Below, piece after piece: positions 21,484 through 29,856 of a DNA stretch of 49,553 nt (position 1 is its first letter; every line of letters begins with the position of its first letter). Source of the stretch: Bartonella sp. WD12.1 (lineage in GTDB: Bacteria > Pseudomonadota > Alphaproteobacteria > Rhizobiales > Rhizobiaceae); the NCBI RefSeq assembly GCF_002022415.1, contig NZ_MUBG01000003.1, positions 1-49,553 of the forward strand, read 5' to 3'. A model generated the notes under the pieces. The model did no database searches. It was not told where the DNA came from and saw only the letters and a program-made list of their open reading frames with translations. The translations under genes and the position numbers were made by a program.

Positions 21484-22767
21484 TTATTTTTCCGCGACAG
21501 TTTGTTGATTTGAATTGAGTAGCCCATAGATAGAACGCTCAAGATATAATTCCCCTCGTTTTTCCTTATCAATCATGCCACGCAAATATCCTCCTGGTGA
21601 ATGAATGATTTGACGAGCGTATTTTTCGAGAATAATGCCCATAGCAAATGCAGCTTTTTTGAATCCCATGGTTATTTTAGCGTGTTTAACAGCATCAGGA
21701 GAAATACCAGTCATTTTAGCTAAGAAGTCCGTTGAGTTGACCAAATCGTCGACTGAATTGAGTTTGTTATCAAGGAATTCAGAGACGTTAGGCATAGCAC
21801 TAATTAAAGTCTCAGGTTTAATTTGAGGCAATGCACCACCATTTAAAAGAAGTGTTTGTTCGGCTTCGCGTGTGTCTCTTTCACTGTTATTTTTGACGCG
21901 ACTGAAAGTCGCGTTAATTGTTTTAGAGTATTCGGATTTATCCGAATTCATTATTGTTATTTTGTTTTTTGAAGAGTGGTTTGTTTTTTGTGTGTTTGTA
22001 TTACTTTTACAAATGGGATAGGGGTTTGTATTATGTATGTGCATGTCGTCGGCGACATACGTGTATGTCGTTTTTGATATTTTAACATCAAAAAAACGTT
22101 GCAAAATCCACTCGAAAAATCGAATAGCTTTCTTCAGCTTTTCAAAAGAAACTTGTGATGGCCGTCCTATAATATGTATAACTTTTTGTACTCTAGAAAA
22201 AAGCATATGCGTAAACGGTGTGATTTCAGATGCACAAGAAAACTTAATCTGTCTTACTAATCCTCTAAAACAACGTAAAGCTTCTCTTCGCTTTTCTAAA
22301 TCTTCCAATATATCATCGGCTTTTTGTTTAAGCTCACAATAGCGAGCAATTAAAATACGCAGATCAATACCACAAGCCGTTGTGATATTATTATGACTAT
22401 TGTGTGCAGAATACCGTTTAAAATTTCCAGAGTCCCGCATGACAATAAGACCCTTATCATAAAGACTTGAAAGCAAACGACTAACACGAGAGTCACTACG
22501 ACTGATTTCCACTCCCAAACGTTGATTGCTTTTGAATACGATTGGCATTCCCCCTTGTTCAAAAGAAGAAACTGAAGCTGTATCCAATAAAGCTAAAAGA
22601 AGATTACATTCAGTGTCTTTTATAAAACCAGTCATTCGCAATTTCTTAGCTAATCTAATCAATTGGCCACGGCTTACAGAACCAACCTCTGCATTTTCCG
22701 CCAATCTTCTGTATTCTATATGATGAGCATCTATACGTCTTCCCGACGTTTTATTAACCATAATCAT
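21484..22767 (-). CDS. repC: Replication initiator RepC, copy 2
   Basis: 427 residues, identical to copy 1 at 18301-19584 throughout. Two identical initiator genes, each with its own leader, antisense RNA and cassette gene A behind it, are unusual because dosage of RepC sets copy number and duplicate origins provoke deletion. Identity implies a very recent duplication, ongoing gene conversion, or a tandem repeat that arose in culture or assembly. Confidence 0.92.
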   Translation of the reverse strand: MIMVNKTSGRRIDAHHIEYRRLAENAEVGSVSRGQLIRLAKKLRMTGFIKDTECNLLLALLDTASVSSFEQGGMPIVFKSNQRLGVEISRSDSRVSRLLSSLYDKGLIVMRDSGNFKRYSAHNSHNNITTACGIDLRILIARYCELKQKADDILEDLEKRREALRCFRGLVRQIKFSCASEITPFTHMLFSRVQKVIHIIGRPSQVSFEKLKKAIRFFEWILQRFFDVKISKTTYTYVADDMHIHNTNPYPICKSNTNTQKTNHSSKNKITIMNSDKSEYSKTINATFSRVKNNSERDTREAEQTLLLNGGALPQIKPETLISAMPNVSEFLDNKLNSVDDLVNSTDFLAKMTGISPDAVKHAKITMGFKKAAFAMGIILEKYARQIIHSPGGYLRGMIDKEKRGELYLERSIYGLLNSNQQTVAEK

Positions 22768-22829
22768 TTTAACCTCTCTGTTAGAGGCAAAAAAATGATA
22801 AAAACATCCTATCTCCGCAAAAAAAACTC

Positions 22830-22945
22830 TTGCAGAACTCTCCGTAATGCATTAAATTGGGGATTGTTGGTTTCCCGCATTTTTATGCACTATATTTAAA
22901 TGTTTTTAGAAAACCCTTCTGTTTCAGCAGTTGGGTTTTTTATTT
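22830..22945 (+). ncRNA. Candidate antisense RNA controlling repC, copy 2
   Basis: Same promoter (TTGCAG, 17 bases, TAAATT) and AAAACCC/GGGTTTT terminator as at 19647-19762. One difference in the transcribed part: TTGTTGGTTT here against TTGTGAGTTT in copy 1. If this lies in the target-recognition loop it could affect cross-control between the two repC genes. Confidence 0.55.
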
Positions 22946-23086
22946 TTTTGCCATTAATTTCCTCTTATTAAAAAAGAATCATTGATTTGCATATTTCATG
23001 CAGTCTGCGACTATACGTAAAACAAAAACATTTTCAATACACTAATAAATCTAAGGTCTAAGGTCCCCTTCCTCCTATTCGGAGTA

Positions 23087-23320
23087 TTAGACTAATAAGC
23101 CAAAGTCCTCCGTTTTTCTTTCTTCTATTAAAGAATTCTTCTTTCCTTCACTGCATTGAATATGCAAAGAAAAAACAATATTGTTGCTATCAAATACGAA
23201 ATTAGGATTGACAAAATACCAACCGCGACAAAAGGATCTAGCTATAATATTAGCTTTTTCTAACTCAACTAAACCACGTGAAAAGGTTGAGTGCGATAGT
23301 GTTATTTTTTCTCCATCCAA
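23087..23320 (-). pseudogene. RepL-like winged-helix remnant, copy 2
   Basis: Open for 77 codons from a TTG fused to the cassette leader: DGEKITLSHSTFSRGLVELE, KANIIARSFCRGWYFVNPNF, then a decayed tail. Only the winged-helix wing region of a larger initiator remains, so despite the open frame I treat it as a fragment. A third related fragment lies at 29857-30235. Confidence 0.6.
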
Positions 23321-23536
23321 ATCTCCTCATGAATATGTAGGAAATACATATTGTATATTATATTTAAGTCATAAATCTAAGCAACTAAAACGATCGTTTA
23401 TTCTGATATGGCCTCACAAGTGAGAGAGGGATTTTATTAAACAAACTAGAAAAAATGGGAATACAGTTTTGAATCCGTTAAGTTGGCTTTTGAGGGTAAG
23501 GAGTTAGTCTCTTATCTTTAATTTGTATAAATACAA

Positions 23537-23745
23537 TGATAATTAAAGAGACATGTCCTTATTTTATGACAGATCAATACCAAGCGCCTTTGCTTGCATT
23601 TGCTCGTACAGTTTGCGCATAATTTTCATATTGTCTCTCCGTGTATCAATGATTGATTTTTCAACCTCTGTTAAACAAGCTTTGTTTAGATTACCCAACC
23701 TTGTGTAATGCGATGCCATTGCCTGACGTACTCCATCATGAAAAC
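23537..23745 (-). pseudogene. 3' fragment of cassette gene B
   Basis: Last ~70 codons of gene B, as at 14585-14795, ending at the same breakpoint in the GARQAM block. The joined sequence continues on the plus strand as an open stretch to 23874 (HENCIALLEIMDVVEKTLIT, RLQNKTLDTLKILAVLTGFG), which looks like the C-terminus of an unrecognised protein cut by the same event. Confidence 0.75.
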
Positions 23746-23874
23746 TGTATTGCTCTGCTTGAAATTATGGACGTAGTAGAAAAAACTTTAATTACAAGGC
23801 TTCAAAATAAAACTCTAGATACTCTCAAGATTCTGGCAGTTCTTACAGGTTTTGGTAATTCAGATTTGCCCTGA
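23736..23874 (+). pseudogene. C-terminal coding fragment of unknown origin
   Basis: CATGAAAACTGTATTGCTCT onward is open and protein-like (LEIMDVVEKTLITRL, LDTLKILAVLTGFGNSDLP) and ends at TGA 23872-23874. There is no proper start, as the frame runs into the antisense of the cassette B fragment. The first ~60 bases are shared with 14795-14850. I do not recognise the family. Confidence 0.35.
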
Positions 23875-23980
23875 ACATTGGATCCTTTGTTGGAAGCTTA
23901 TAGTCCGTGTTCAGATGGAGTATCTTATCAGCTATAAATAAACCACACTCCCCTTCCCATCTTTAAAAGATGGGGAGAGG

Positions 23981-24409
23981 TTAAGCTGCATCCTTGATTG
24001 TGATAATCACCTCTTTACCAAGAACGGACAGTGCTTGTTCTAATGTTTGAAGTTTAGTCGGATAGTTTGGATCAAGAATGCGCCGTGCTTCTGTTTCTTT
24101 TTTGCCGAGACGGTTGGCTAATTCTGTTTTTGTAATATTAGCTTCATTAAAAGCTTCTATCACTGCCAATTTAAGAGCATTCCATGCATTCACTGTTACT
24201 GCCATTAAGTTTTCATACCGTTGTGGTGTAGGTAAAGGCAACCCACGCATAGGATAACTACGCAATGCCAACCCTAAAGCTTCAACCGCATGTTTTAGCG
24301 CTTCAGCACGATTTTTACCAGCTGTGATTGCTTCAGGTACATCCGGAAAGGTTACTACAAAACCGCCATCTGGATCAGCTTCTAATTTTGCTTGATAAAT
24401 ATATTCCAT
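23981..24409 (-). CDS. hicB: HicB-family antitoxin with HTH
   Basis: A 142-residue antitoxin: MEYIYQAKLEADPDGGFVVT, FPDVPEAITAGKNRAEAL (HicB fold, residues 1-60), then an HTH in EANITKTELANRLGKKETEA, RRILDPNYPTKLQTLEQALS. This is the E. coli-type HicB with a XRE DNA-binding domain. The start at 24409 gives the family N-terminus. The toxin hicA just upstream on the same strand is damaged, while this gene is whole. Confidence 0.88.
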   Translation of the reverse strand: MEYIYQAKLEADPDGGFVVTFPDVPEAITAGKNRAEALKHAVEALGLALRSYPMRGLPLPTPQRYENLMAVTVNAWNALKLAVIEAFNEANITKTELANRLGKKETEARRILDPNYPTKLQTLEQALSVLGKEVIITIKDAA

Positions 24410-24472
24410 TTTAGACCTCTCTATTATTACCAAACATGTTTGAAACAAAGAATTAAAAGCGTTTAAGTTGTT

Positions 24473-24664
24473 TTACATCCCTAATCGCTTTTTTATTATT
24501 TTCACATAAAGTGGTGTCAACTCACCGGATTTAATAACAGTTGTCTTATCTCCAAAAATCACTAAACAATGTGAGCCTTTACCCGCATCAAGAGCTTCGC
24601 TGTAATGAATGTCTCTCTTTCTAGCTTCTTTACGCAATTTTCTAAGAAGAGCTTCTCATTTCAT
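24473..24664 (-). pseudogene. hicA: HicA toxin with in-frame TGA at codon 3
   Basis: The frame reads M-K-stop-EALLRKLRKEARKRDIH, then GKGSHCLVIFGDKTTVIKSG and ELTPLYVKIIKKRLGM*. GKGSH..V..G.+TT is the HicA core with its catalytic histidine, and length (~63) and order before hicB are normal. The TGA blocks translation from the only in-frame ATG (24664). A nearby ATG at 24659 is out of frame. No later ATG, GTG or suitable TTG gives a full protein, so the toxin is probably silenced by one mutation. Confidence 0.8.
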
Positions 24665-24837
24665 TTAGTCCCTCTTTAATTCTCAATACAATTTATATCG
24701 CACAAAAAAGTTCGACAGTCAACAATAAAACAAACAAAAAAGTTCGAATTTATATTGATAAAAGGTAACTAAAATTACTGTACACTCACAATAATCAAAT
24801 TTTCTAACAAGATGGAGAGAGGGTCTTTAAGCTTTTT

Positions 24838-25131
24838 CTAAAGATGTCCTGTTTGTTCAAAAGGTGCAATATGCAGAATCGGGTTATTCTGTCGTGCTTG
24901 CCATAAATCGTGTTTTTGTTGCAGTTTAAGCCAAAATTCTGCATCATTTAAACCGGCCTTTTCTAACCGTAAGGCTAGATTAATGCTGATTGCTGCATTG
25001 CAGTTTAAAACACGCGATAAAGTTAAACGGGCAACACCGAGACGACTTGCAGCTTCTGTGACTGTCAATTTTAGTTCATCAAGCAATTCTTCTTTTAAAA
25101 TGCCACCTGGGTGCGGAGGATTGTACATCAT
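24838..25131 (-). CDS. higA: HigA-family antitoxin
   Basis: A 97-residue XRE antitoxin: NPPHPGGILKEELLDELKLT, VTEAASRLGVARLTLSRVLN, AISINLALRLEKAGLNDAEF, then LQQKHDLWQAR. Canonical HigA opening HPGxxL and C-terminal W..LQ..+DLW. Either of the first two ATGs could be the start. It follows a higB gene that has an early stop. A fragment of a close relative is at 2870-2983. Confidence 0.9.
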   Translation of the reverse strand: MMYNPPHPGGILKEELLDELKLTVTEAASRLGVARLTLSRVLNCNAAISINLALRLEKAGLNDAEFWLKLQQKHDLWQARQNNPILHIAPFEQTGHL

Positions 25132-25147
25132 AATAACACCTCAAAAA

Positions 25148-25429
25148 TCAATGATAGTCTTGATAATCAACAAGTTCAACGTCTGTTCCAATGAAACGAA
25201 AAGTAACACGCCAATTTGCATTGACACGCATTGCCCAATAATCCTTTAATTCTCCTGTCAGTTTATGAAGACGATACGATTTAATCTTCATTTGTTCAGG
25301 AGAAGATATTGTATCTAAAATCACTAAAATATTTGCTAGTTTTTGAGCATGTGCAGGTTGTATACCTTTGCATACCCCTCTTTCAAAGAATAATTTTAAT
25401 CCCTTATGCTAAAAACTAACGATTGCCAT
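25148..25429 (-). pseudogene. higB: HigB toxin with amber stop at codon 7
   Basis: MAIVSF-stop-HKGLKLFFERGVCKGI, then AQKLANILVILDTISSPEQM, LHKLTGELKDYWAMRVNANW and RVTFRFIGTDVELVDYQDYH*. Everything after the TAG (25411-25409) is a perfect HigB. TAG probably replaced AAG (lysine). No good start codon follows soon after the stop, so toxin should not be made unless the stop is suppressed. The adjacent antitoxin higA is intact. Confidence 0.85.
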
Positions 25430-25504
25430 AATTCACCTTTTGATACTTGACACGATACACGATGCACATTTTATAAGTCAAGTATTTGTTAGTTTATTCA
25501 TTAC

Positions 25505-25561
25505 ATATGTTTTATATTACATTTCCACTGAGGCAGTTTGGAGAGAACGAGTGCAATAAAC
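25505..25561 (-). pseudogene. 3' fragment of the DUF488 gene
   Basis: The minus strand gives ALVLSKLPQWKCNIKHM*, a diverged copy of the last 17 residues (ALSKRPQWKYIIKHI) of the gene at 26401-27309. So the brnTA segment between them is flanked by repeats of this 3' end, a possible trace of insertion. The rest of 25430-25772 holds short open pieces on the plus strand (EDQLVEAVKNILKK*, PTWVEEAEHLTYVYA*) that look like gene debris. Confidence 0.6.
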
Positions 25562-25772
25562 TCTGTGTGTTTTTCAGTTTTTCTTGTTAATAGGCTTCCA
25601 TCCACAGAACCGTTTTCTGTGTTCATTATGCTTTAAAGAAGATCAATTGGTTGAAGCAGTGAAGAATATTTTGAAAAAATAAAAACAGCACAAATTCCTA
25701 CGTGGGTGGAGGAAGCTGAACACCTAACCTATGTTTATGCATAACTCTATTTTTGCGAACGATTATGTCACT

Positions 25773-26078
25773 CTATCGTATCGAGCGAAGCATAGCATCG
25801 CGTAAAATAGCATTAATTCGCGTCTGATAACCTTTACCTTGACTTTTAAGCCATGCCAACACATCGGAATCTACGCGTACAGTCGTTACAGTTTTAGTTG
25901 GCTTGTAAAATGAATTACGAACAGCATTTTTCCAAAATTCACTATCTAGTGGTGGAATATCACTATAATCAATTTCACTGTCAGGCATTTTAGCCAATTC
26001 ATTAATTTCAACTTTCTGTTCATCAGTCAAAGGCGGTAGATTACTTACATCAACCTCATAACGAACTTTCTTCTTCAT
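25773..26078 (-). CDS. brnA: BrnA antitoxin
   Basis: A 101-residue protein with a disordered acidic N-terminus (LPPLTDEQKVEINELAKMPD, DIPPLDSEFW) and a C-terminal RHH with TTVRVDSDVLAWLKSQGKGY, QTRINAILRDAM, the standard BrnA plan. BrnA neutralises BrnT and represses the operon. It overlaps the end of brnT by 23 bases. Confidence 0.9.
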   Translation of the reverse strand: MKKKVRYEVDVSNLPPLTDEQKVEINELAKMPDSEIDYSDIPPLDSEFWKNAVRNSFYKPTKTVTTVRVDSDVLAWLKSQGKGYQTRINAILRDAMLRSIR

Positions 26079-26355
26079 AACGCTTTCTCTCTTTCAAACT
26101 AGCACGTCGTGCTGAAATAATACGAATTACCTCTCCCCCATCTTTATCGTCATAGATAGTATGAGCGACCAATAGTAATAAGAAGCCATTTACAAGACCC
26201 AAAGTTTGCCAACGATATTCTCCATTTTCAATACGATCCTGTCTCGTCATAGCAAATGGATCTGCAAAAACACGAACAGCTACCTCAAAACTTATATGAT
26301 GCTTTCGGAGATTGTTTTCCGCTTTAATTTTATCCCACTCAAATCTTATTTTCAT
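26056..26355 (-). CDS. brnT: BrnT toxin
   Basis: A 99-residue RelE-like RNase: FEWDKIKAENNLRKHHISFE, VAVRVFADPFAMTRQDR, ENGEYRWQTLGLV and VIRIISARRASLKERKRYEE. These contain the BrnT signature (WD..KA..N..KH.ISF..A, then IISARxA...ER..YE). Brucella BrnT blocks translation under stress. Intact and followed by intact BrnA; toxin first, as usual. Confidence 0.92.
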   Translation of the reverse strand: MKIRFEWDKIKAENNLRKHHISFEVAVRVFADPFAMTRQDRIENGEYRWQTLGLVNGFLLLLVAHTIYDDKDGGEVIRIISARRASLKERKRYEEESSL

Positions 26356-26400
26356 ACTTTATTGTTAATACAATTATGTATGTACGTCAATAATTTCAAA

Positions 26401-27309
26401 TCAAATATGTTTTATTATGTATTTCCACTGAGGTCGTTTGGAGAGAGCTTGTGCAATTTGCCCTCTGTGACACATGCATACATTTTCTTCAAAACAAGTA
26501 ATTGCAATGCGTTTTTTATCTAAAAACAACTGACATAATTTTTCTATTGCAAGATGATTATTTTTAAGAGTTGTATTGTTATAATCTTGAAAAAGACGCT
26601 CATAATCTTTTTGCGTTTTCAAATCTTGACGCTTTTCAGAAATAATACCCAGTTCAGGAATATGCCTATATTCAATACCCAATGCATTTACAGTTTTAGA
26701 CAATTGTGTTTTAGAAAATCCATATTTGCGACTTAGCGGGTTTTTGCGAACGTCACACAAAGTTTTGATATTATTTTTGATAAGACGATTAAGATAATTT
26801 TCAAAAGACTTCCCCTCATATCCAATGGTGAAGAAACAAAAAGTCTCATCCTCTGATCGAAATGTATCAATTTTTTCTAAATCTTTTTTCTCCATAAGAT
26901 TATTTGCTATACAGCTGTTAATCGCAAAATATGGATAGTTTTTGTAGACATACCGAATAAGTTCATCACCTTTGAGTTTGCTAAATTTTTCAACAAATGA
27001 AGAAATTTTCTTTTGTGTAGCAAATTCAATATGAGTACTGTGATCACTCTTTATTGATGTAAGCCGCCAATCATTTTTGTTGGCAAGCATACCTAATTCT
27101 ATAAGCTTGTGTTTGTCTGCATAAGATTGAAAAGAGAAGCATCCATATTTGTAGGGTACAAACTCATAACTTTGTTTTTCTTCCCATTGCGTAAATAAAA
27201 ATAAGTACTTTTGAAAATCTATACTTGAAAGGTGTCCTTCAAATTCTTGAAGTAAGGCTAATAATAGTTTTTGCCGTTTGAATAGAATCCTACTTTTTAC
27301 TGTTTTCAT
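26401..27309 (-). CDS. DUF488 protein with an N-terminal Panacea/DUF4065-like region
   Basis: A 302-residue protein. Residues ~1-90 (KLLLALLQEFEGHLSSIDFQ, EFVPYKYGCFSFQSYADKHK) resemble the small helical domain of Panacea/DUF4065-type antitoxin regions. Residues ~155-300 are DUF488: FFTIGYEGKSFENYLNRL, LCDVRKNPLSRKYGFSKTQL, GIEYRHIPELGI, and ITCFEENVCMCHRGQIA with two close cysteines. DUF488 proteins are common in mobile DNA but their activity is not established. The ATG at 27309 follows a plausible gap from the upstream frame start. It stands alone between BrnTA and ssb; defence or DNA modification is a guess. Confidence 0.65.
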   Translation of the reverse strand: MKTVKSRILFKRQKLLLALLQEFEGHLSSIDFQKYLFLFTQWEEKQSYEFVPYKYGCFSFQSYADKHKLIELGMLANKNDWRLTSIKSDHSTHIEFATQKKISSFVEKFSKLKGDELIRYVYKNYPYFAINSCIANNLMEKKDLEKIDTFRSEDETFCFFTIGYEGKSFENYLNRLIKNNIKTLCDVRKNPLSRKYGFSKTQLSKTVNALGIEYRHIPELGIISEKRQDLKTQKDYERLFQDYNNTTLKNNHLAIEKLCQLFLDKKRIAITCFEENVCMCHRGQIAQALSKRPQWKYIIKHI

Positions 27310-27581
27310 AGTATTATTTCTGTATCTGATCGATGTAGATAAATTTGAAAAAATCACTCAAATTTCAACAAGTGCGCTGGTTTATAATTTGCTTAGAACC
27401 AAACAAATGAAATTATATCACAAAACAGCATTTATGCACCGATAAAATTGACAATAAACTGTTTATTTTCAGTTATTTATGTCATTTTTTCTTTGGAAAA
27501 TGTACTATATATGCTATAGTAAAAGCAGCGTTTCATATCCGTATTTCATTTCAATTATTTTCCTTAGAAAAGATATAAAAC

Positions 27582-28030
27582 ATGCTTAATAAAGTAATTT
27601 TAATTGGTTTCTGGGTGCCGATCCAGAAAGCAGAACAATGCCATCTGGAGTAGAAGTGGCGAATTTCCGTATAGGCACTTCTCAAAGCTATATAGATAAA
27701 ACAACTTCTCAAAGAATAAATAAAACAGAATGGCATTCTATTGTAATTTTTAATCCACATCTTGCAAAGGTTGCACCTCAATATCTGGGCAAAGATTCCA
27801 AGGTTTATGTTGAAGGTCAATTACAGACGCGTAAATGGCAAGATAAAAGTGGGCAAACACACTACACAACAGAAATTGTCTTACCGCAATATAAGGGTGA
27901 GTTAAAAATCCTTGATAGTGCTCAAAAGTCTGATTCTGACATGGCTACTCAAGAGCAAGCAACGGCATGGGAGAATAGTAGGCAGGAGCAATATTTAGAA
28001 ACGACTTTGAATGACAGAATTCCGTTTTAA
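27582..28030 (+). pseudogene. ssb: Single-stranded DNA-binding protein, frameshifted near the start
   Basis: MLNKVILIG at 27582 shifts frame at GGTTTCTGGG (~27609), where one missing T breaks the LGADPE motif. The other frame continues [20 protein letters not shown], then [36 protein letters not shown] and an acidic-to-DRIPF end like the SSB tail that recruits partners. An ATG at 27638 could restart but lacks strand 1. Either a recent pseudogene or a homopolymer read error. Plasmid SSBs protect DNA after conjugative entry. Confidence 0.85.
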
Positions 28031-28044
28031 TTGGTAGATTTATC

Positions 28045-28580
28045 ATGAAAAAACGCAAAAAAAGGGGAAGACCTAGAATAGAATGTCAAATAAGAGAACC
28101 CAATGGACGTATTTCGCGTTCAAAAAAGCCTCGTAAGCCTGCTGATCAATTAACTCTTGAAATGCGTGCCAAGCGTTATGGAGTGAGTATTCAAGATGTG
28201 AAAAACCCGATTATGGGCACTTATGTAGGACGATTATATTTGTTGGAAAAAAGATTAATCAAGATCAATATGATGCGTCACAACAGTATATTCGAGTATT
28301 AAACGATTATCGGTGTGCGAAAGGATTTCCACGGGCTATTTATGATGAAACACCAATATCTTCTGATGATAGAGAAAGGGACAAGTGGGTTGAGACAGCA
28401 ACTGATCGCTATGAAGCTATGCAAGAGATTATTAGAGAAACACAGAGACTGCATCGTCAGTATAACCTTCATGATGCATTAGAGCATCTGGTTATTGAAG
28501 ACCAACAACTGCCACATCTTGTCAACTCTCTACGCATGGCTCTGAATGCTCTTCAGAAATACTTCTCGCAAAAGCGTTAA
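28045..28580 (+). pseudogene. Frameshifted accessory protein of unknown function
   Basis: Starts MKKRKKRGRPRIECQIREPN, then GRISRSKKPRKPADQLTLEM, and leaves frame at ~28250 in a GGAAAAAAG stretch. A one-base shift restores INQDQYDASQQYIRVLNDYR, DRERDKWVETATDRYEAMQE and a helical end to the stop at 28580. ssb lies directly upstream, so the pair looks phage- or plasmid-derived, as small basic packaging or regulatory proteins often sit there. I do not recognise the family. Confidence 0.6.
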
Positions 28581-28643
28581 AAACTATTGAATAATAGGTT
28601 TTAGAATATTATATTTTTATATAATACCTTGAAGGGAGATTCT

Positions 28644-28901
28644 ATGCACACAACGAAATTGCGTAAAGTTGGAGGGTCAGTTATGCTTTCTATACCACCT
28701 GCATTACTTGATGTTTTACACCTCGTTGAAAATACTGAGGTTGGTTTGACTATTGATAATGGGTGTTTAATTGTACAACCTCAGGTATTTCCTAGTTATA
28801 CTCTTGACGAATTGTTAGCTCAATGTGATTCTTTGGCTGATTTGAGTGATGAGGAAACAGAATGGCTTGATGCTAAACCTGTTAGTAGAGAACTCTTGTA
28901 A
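28644..28901 (+). CDS. mazE: AbrB-fold antitoxin, MazE type
   Basis: An 85-residue protein: HTTKLRKVGGSVMLSIPPAL, LDVLHLVENTEVGLTIDNGC, then an acidic C-terminus DLSDEETEWLD. The ATG at 28644 follows GGGAG; a TTG 15 bases earlier would only add KGDS. The stop overlaps the mazF start (TAATG). Its sequence is unrelated to the other MazE at 5098. Confidence 0.88.
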   Translation: MHTTKLRKVGGSVMLSIPPALLDVLHLVENTEVGLTIDNGCLIVQPQVFPSYTLDELLAQCDSLADLSDEETEWLDAKPVSRELL

Positions 28902-29233
28902 TGAATCGGGGAGAAATTTGGTTAGTATCGCTTGATCCAAGTTCAGGATATGAGCAAAAAGGAACGCGTCCGGTGCTTATTGTATCACCAGAAGCATTTA
29001 ATCGTGTGACTAAAACACCGGTTGTTTTACCCATTACAAGTGGGGGAAGTTTTGCAAGAACAGCGGGTTTTGCTGTTTCATTGATGGGAATGGGATTGCA
29101 CACAACAGGTGTGATACGCTGTGATCAACCACGTGCTCTCGATATAGGAGCGCGCAAAGGAAAAAAACTAGAAACGGTTCCTGTCATGATTATGAACGAA
29201 GTATTAGCTAAGTTGTCAACATTCCTTACGTAA
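28901..29233 (+). CDS. mazF: MazF/ChpB-family toxin
   Basis: A 110-residue MazF: MNRGEIWLVSLDPSSGYEQK, GTRPVLIVSPEAFN, VVLPITSGGSFARTAGFAVS, GVIRCDQPRALDIGARKGKK. The RGEIWLV.LDP..G.EQ.G.RP signature and the CDQPR loop are complete. An endoribonuclease toxin; the pair looks functional. Together with 5322-5645 the plasmid has two unrelated MazF modules. Confidence 0.92.
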   Translation: MNRGEIWLVSLDPSSGYEQKGTRPVLIVSPEAFNRVTKTPVVLPITSGGSFARTAGFAVSLMGMGLHTTGVIRCDQPRALDIGARKGKKLETVPVMIMNEVLAKLSTFLT

Positions 29234-29338
29234 TTAATTATATTGATTACAGTTAAGATTATCATATTTATCATAATCATAATATTATTTATGTTGGTGT
29301 TTTAATGTTTGACACAAGTCACGCCGATTAATATCAAA

Positions 29339-29500
29339 CTACTCAAGTACTTCATCTGGAAGATCATCCAAATTTTGCGGACCAACATTGAACATGTCAA
29401 GAGCATCATCTAGGTCGTTTGGAATATAATAATTCTCATCTGCATTTGTTTCTCGTTCACAATTAGCAAAAACAAGCCCACTGATAAATCTACCCAACAA
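29339..29500 (-). pseudogene. C-terminal fragment of an unrecognised protein
   Basis: The minus strand reads LLLGRFISGLVFANCERETN then IPNDLDDALDMFNVGP and DDLPDEVLE*. The composition is protein-like and acidic. The frame extends into the antisense of a hicB fragment, so its N-terminal end is artificial. No family recognised; low weight. Confidence 0.3.
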
Positions 29501-29502
29501 AA

Positions 29503-29772
29503 GTTCTTCAACTATATTGCGAAGAAATGGATAAATTGCCAACTCCTTTAAAATTTGAAGAAGTGATACAGAAAGAAACTGTCAAAATAGCTTTGTCGGA
29601 AGGAGCTTTTTTAATACAAGTTCCATTTATTGAAAATGATTCAGAAGTGGTGCGTACGAATATATCAATTGAACGAGGACTTCTGCATGCAATTGATGAT
29701 TGTGCACAAGAAAGAAGCTTAACACGGTCTGCTTTTTTAGCAACGGTAGCATGTCATGAGCTTAACATTTAA
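29503..29772 (+). pseudogene. Truncated HicB antitoxin fragment
   Basis: From CTTCAACTATATTGCGAAGA onward it matches the hicB pseudogene at 15804-16196 at ~97%. It keeps DKLPTPLKFEEVIQKETVKI, the SIERGLLHAIDDCAQERSLT RHH part and an intact T-run giving AFLATVACHELNI*. The N-terminal third and hicA are missing. A start at ATG 29527 is possible for an 81-residue DNA-binding peptide, but I regard it as a fragment. Confidence 0.75.
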
Positions 29773-29856
29773 GCAATTAAATATAAAAAAACTTACAGCT
29801 TTTCTTCTACGACCATTTGCACTTAAAAAACACTGGATTTAGGTTTAGCAAAATAA

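Larger units (their letters stand above)
21068..23477. repeat. Large direct repeat, right copy
   Basis: Right partner of 17886-20362 (offset ~3183). repC is unchanged. The rep remnant here lacks the extra C and is open for 77 codons. The 74 bases with GTTGGCCAAC are deleted at ~23407. Homologous recombination between copies would delete or amplify a ~3.2 kb unit carrying one repC and dinJ-yafQ copy 2. Confidence 0.9.
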
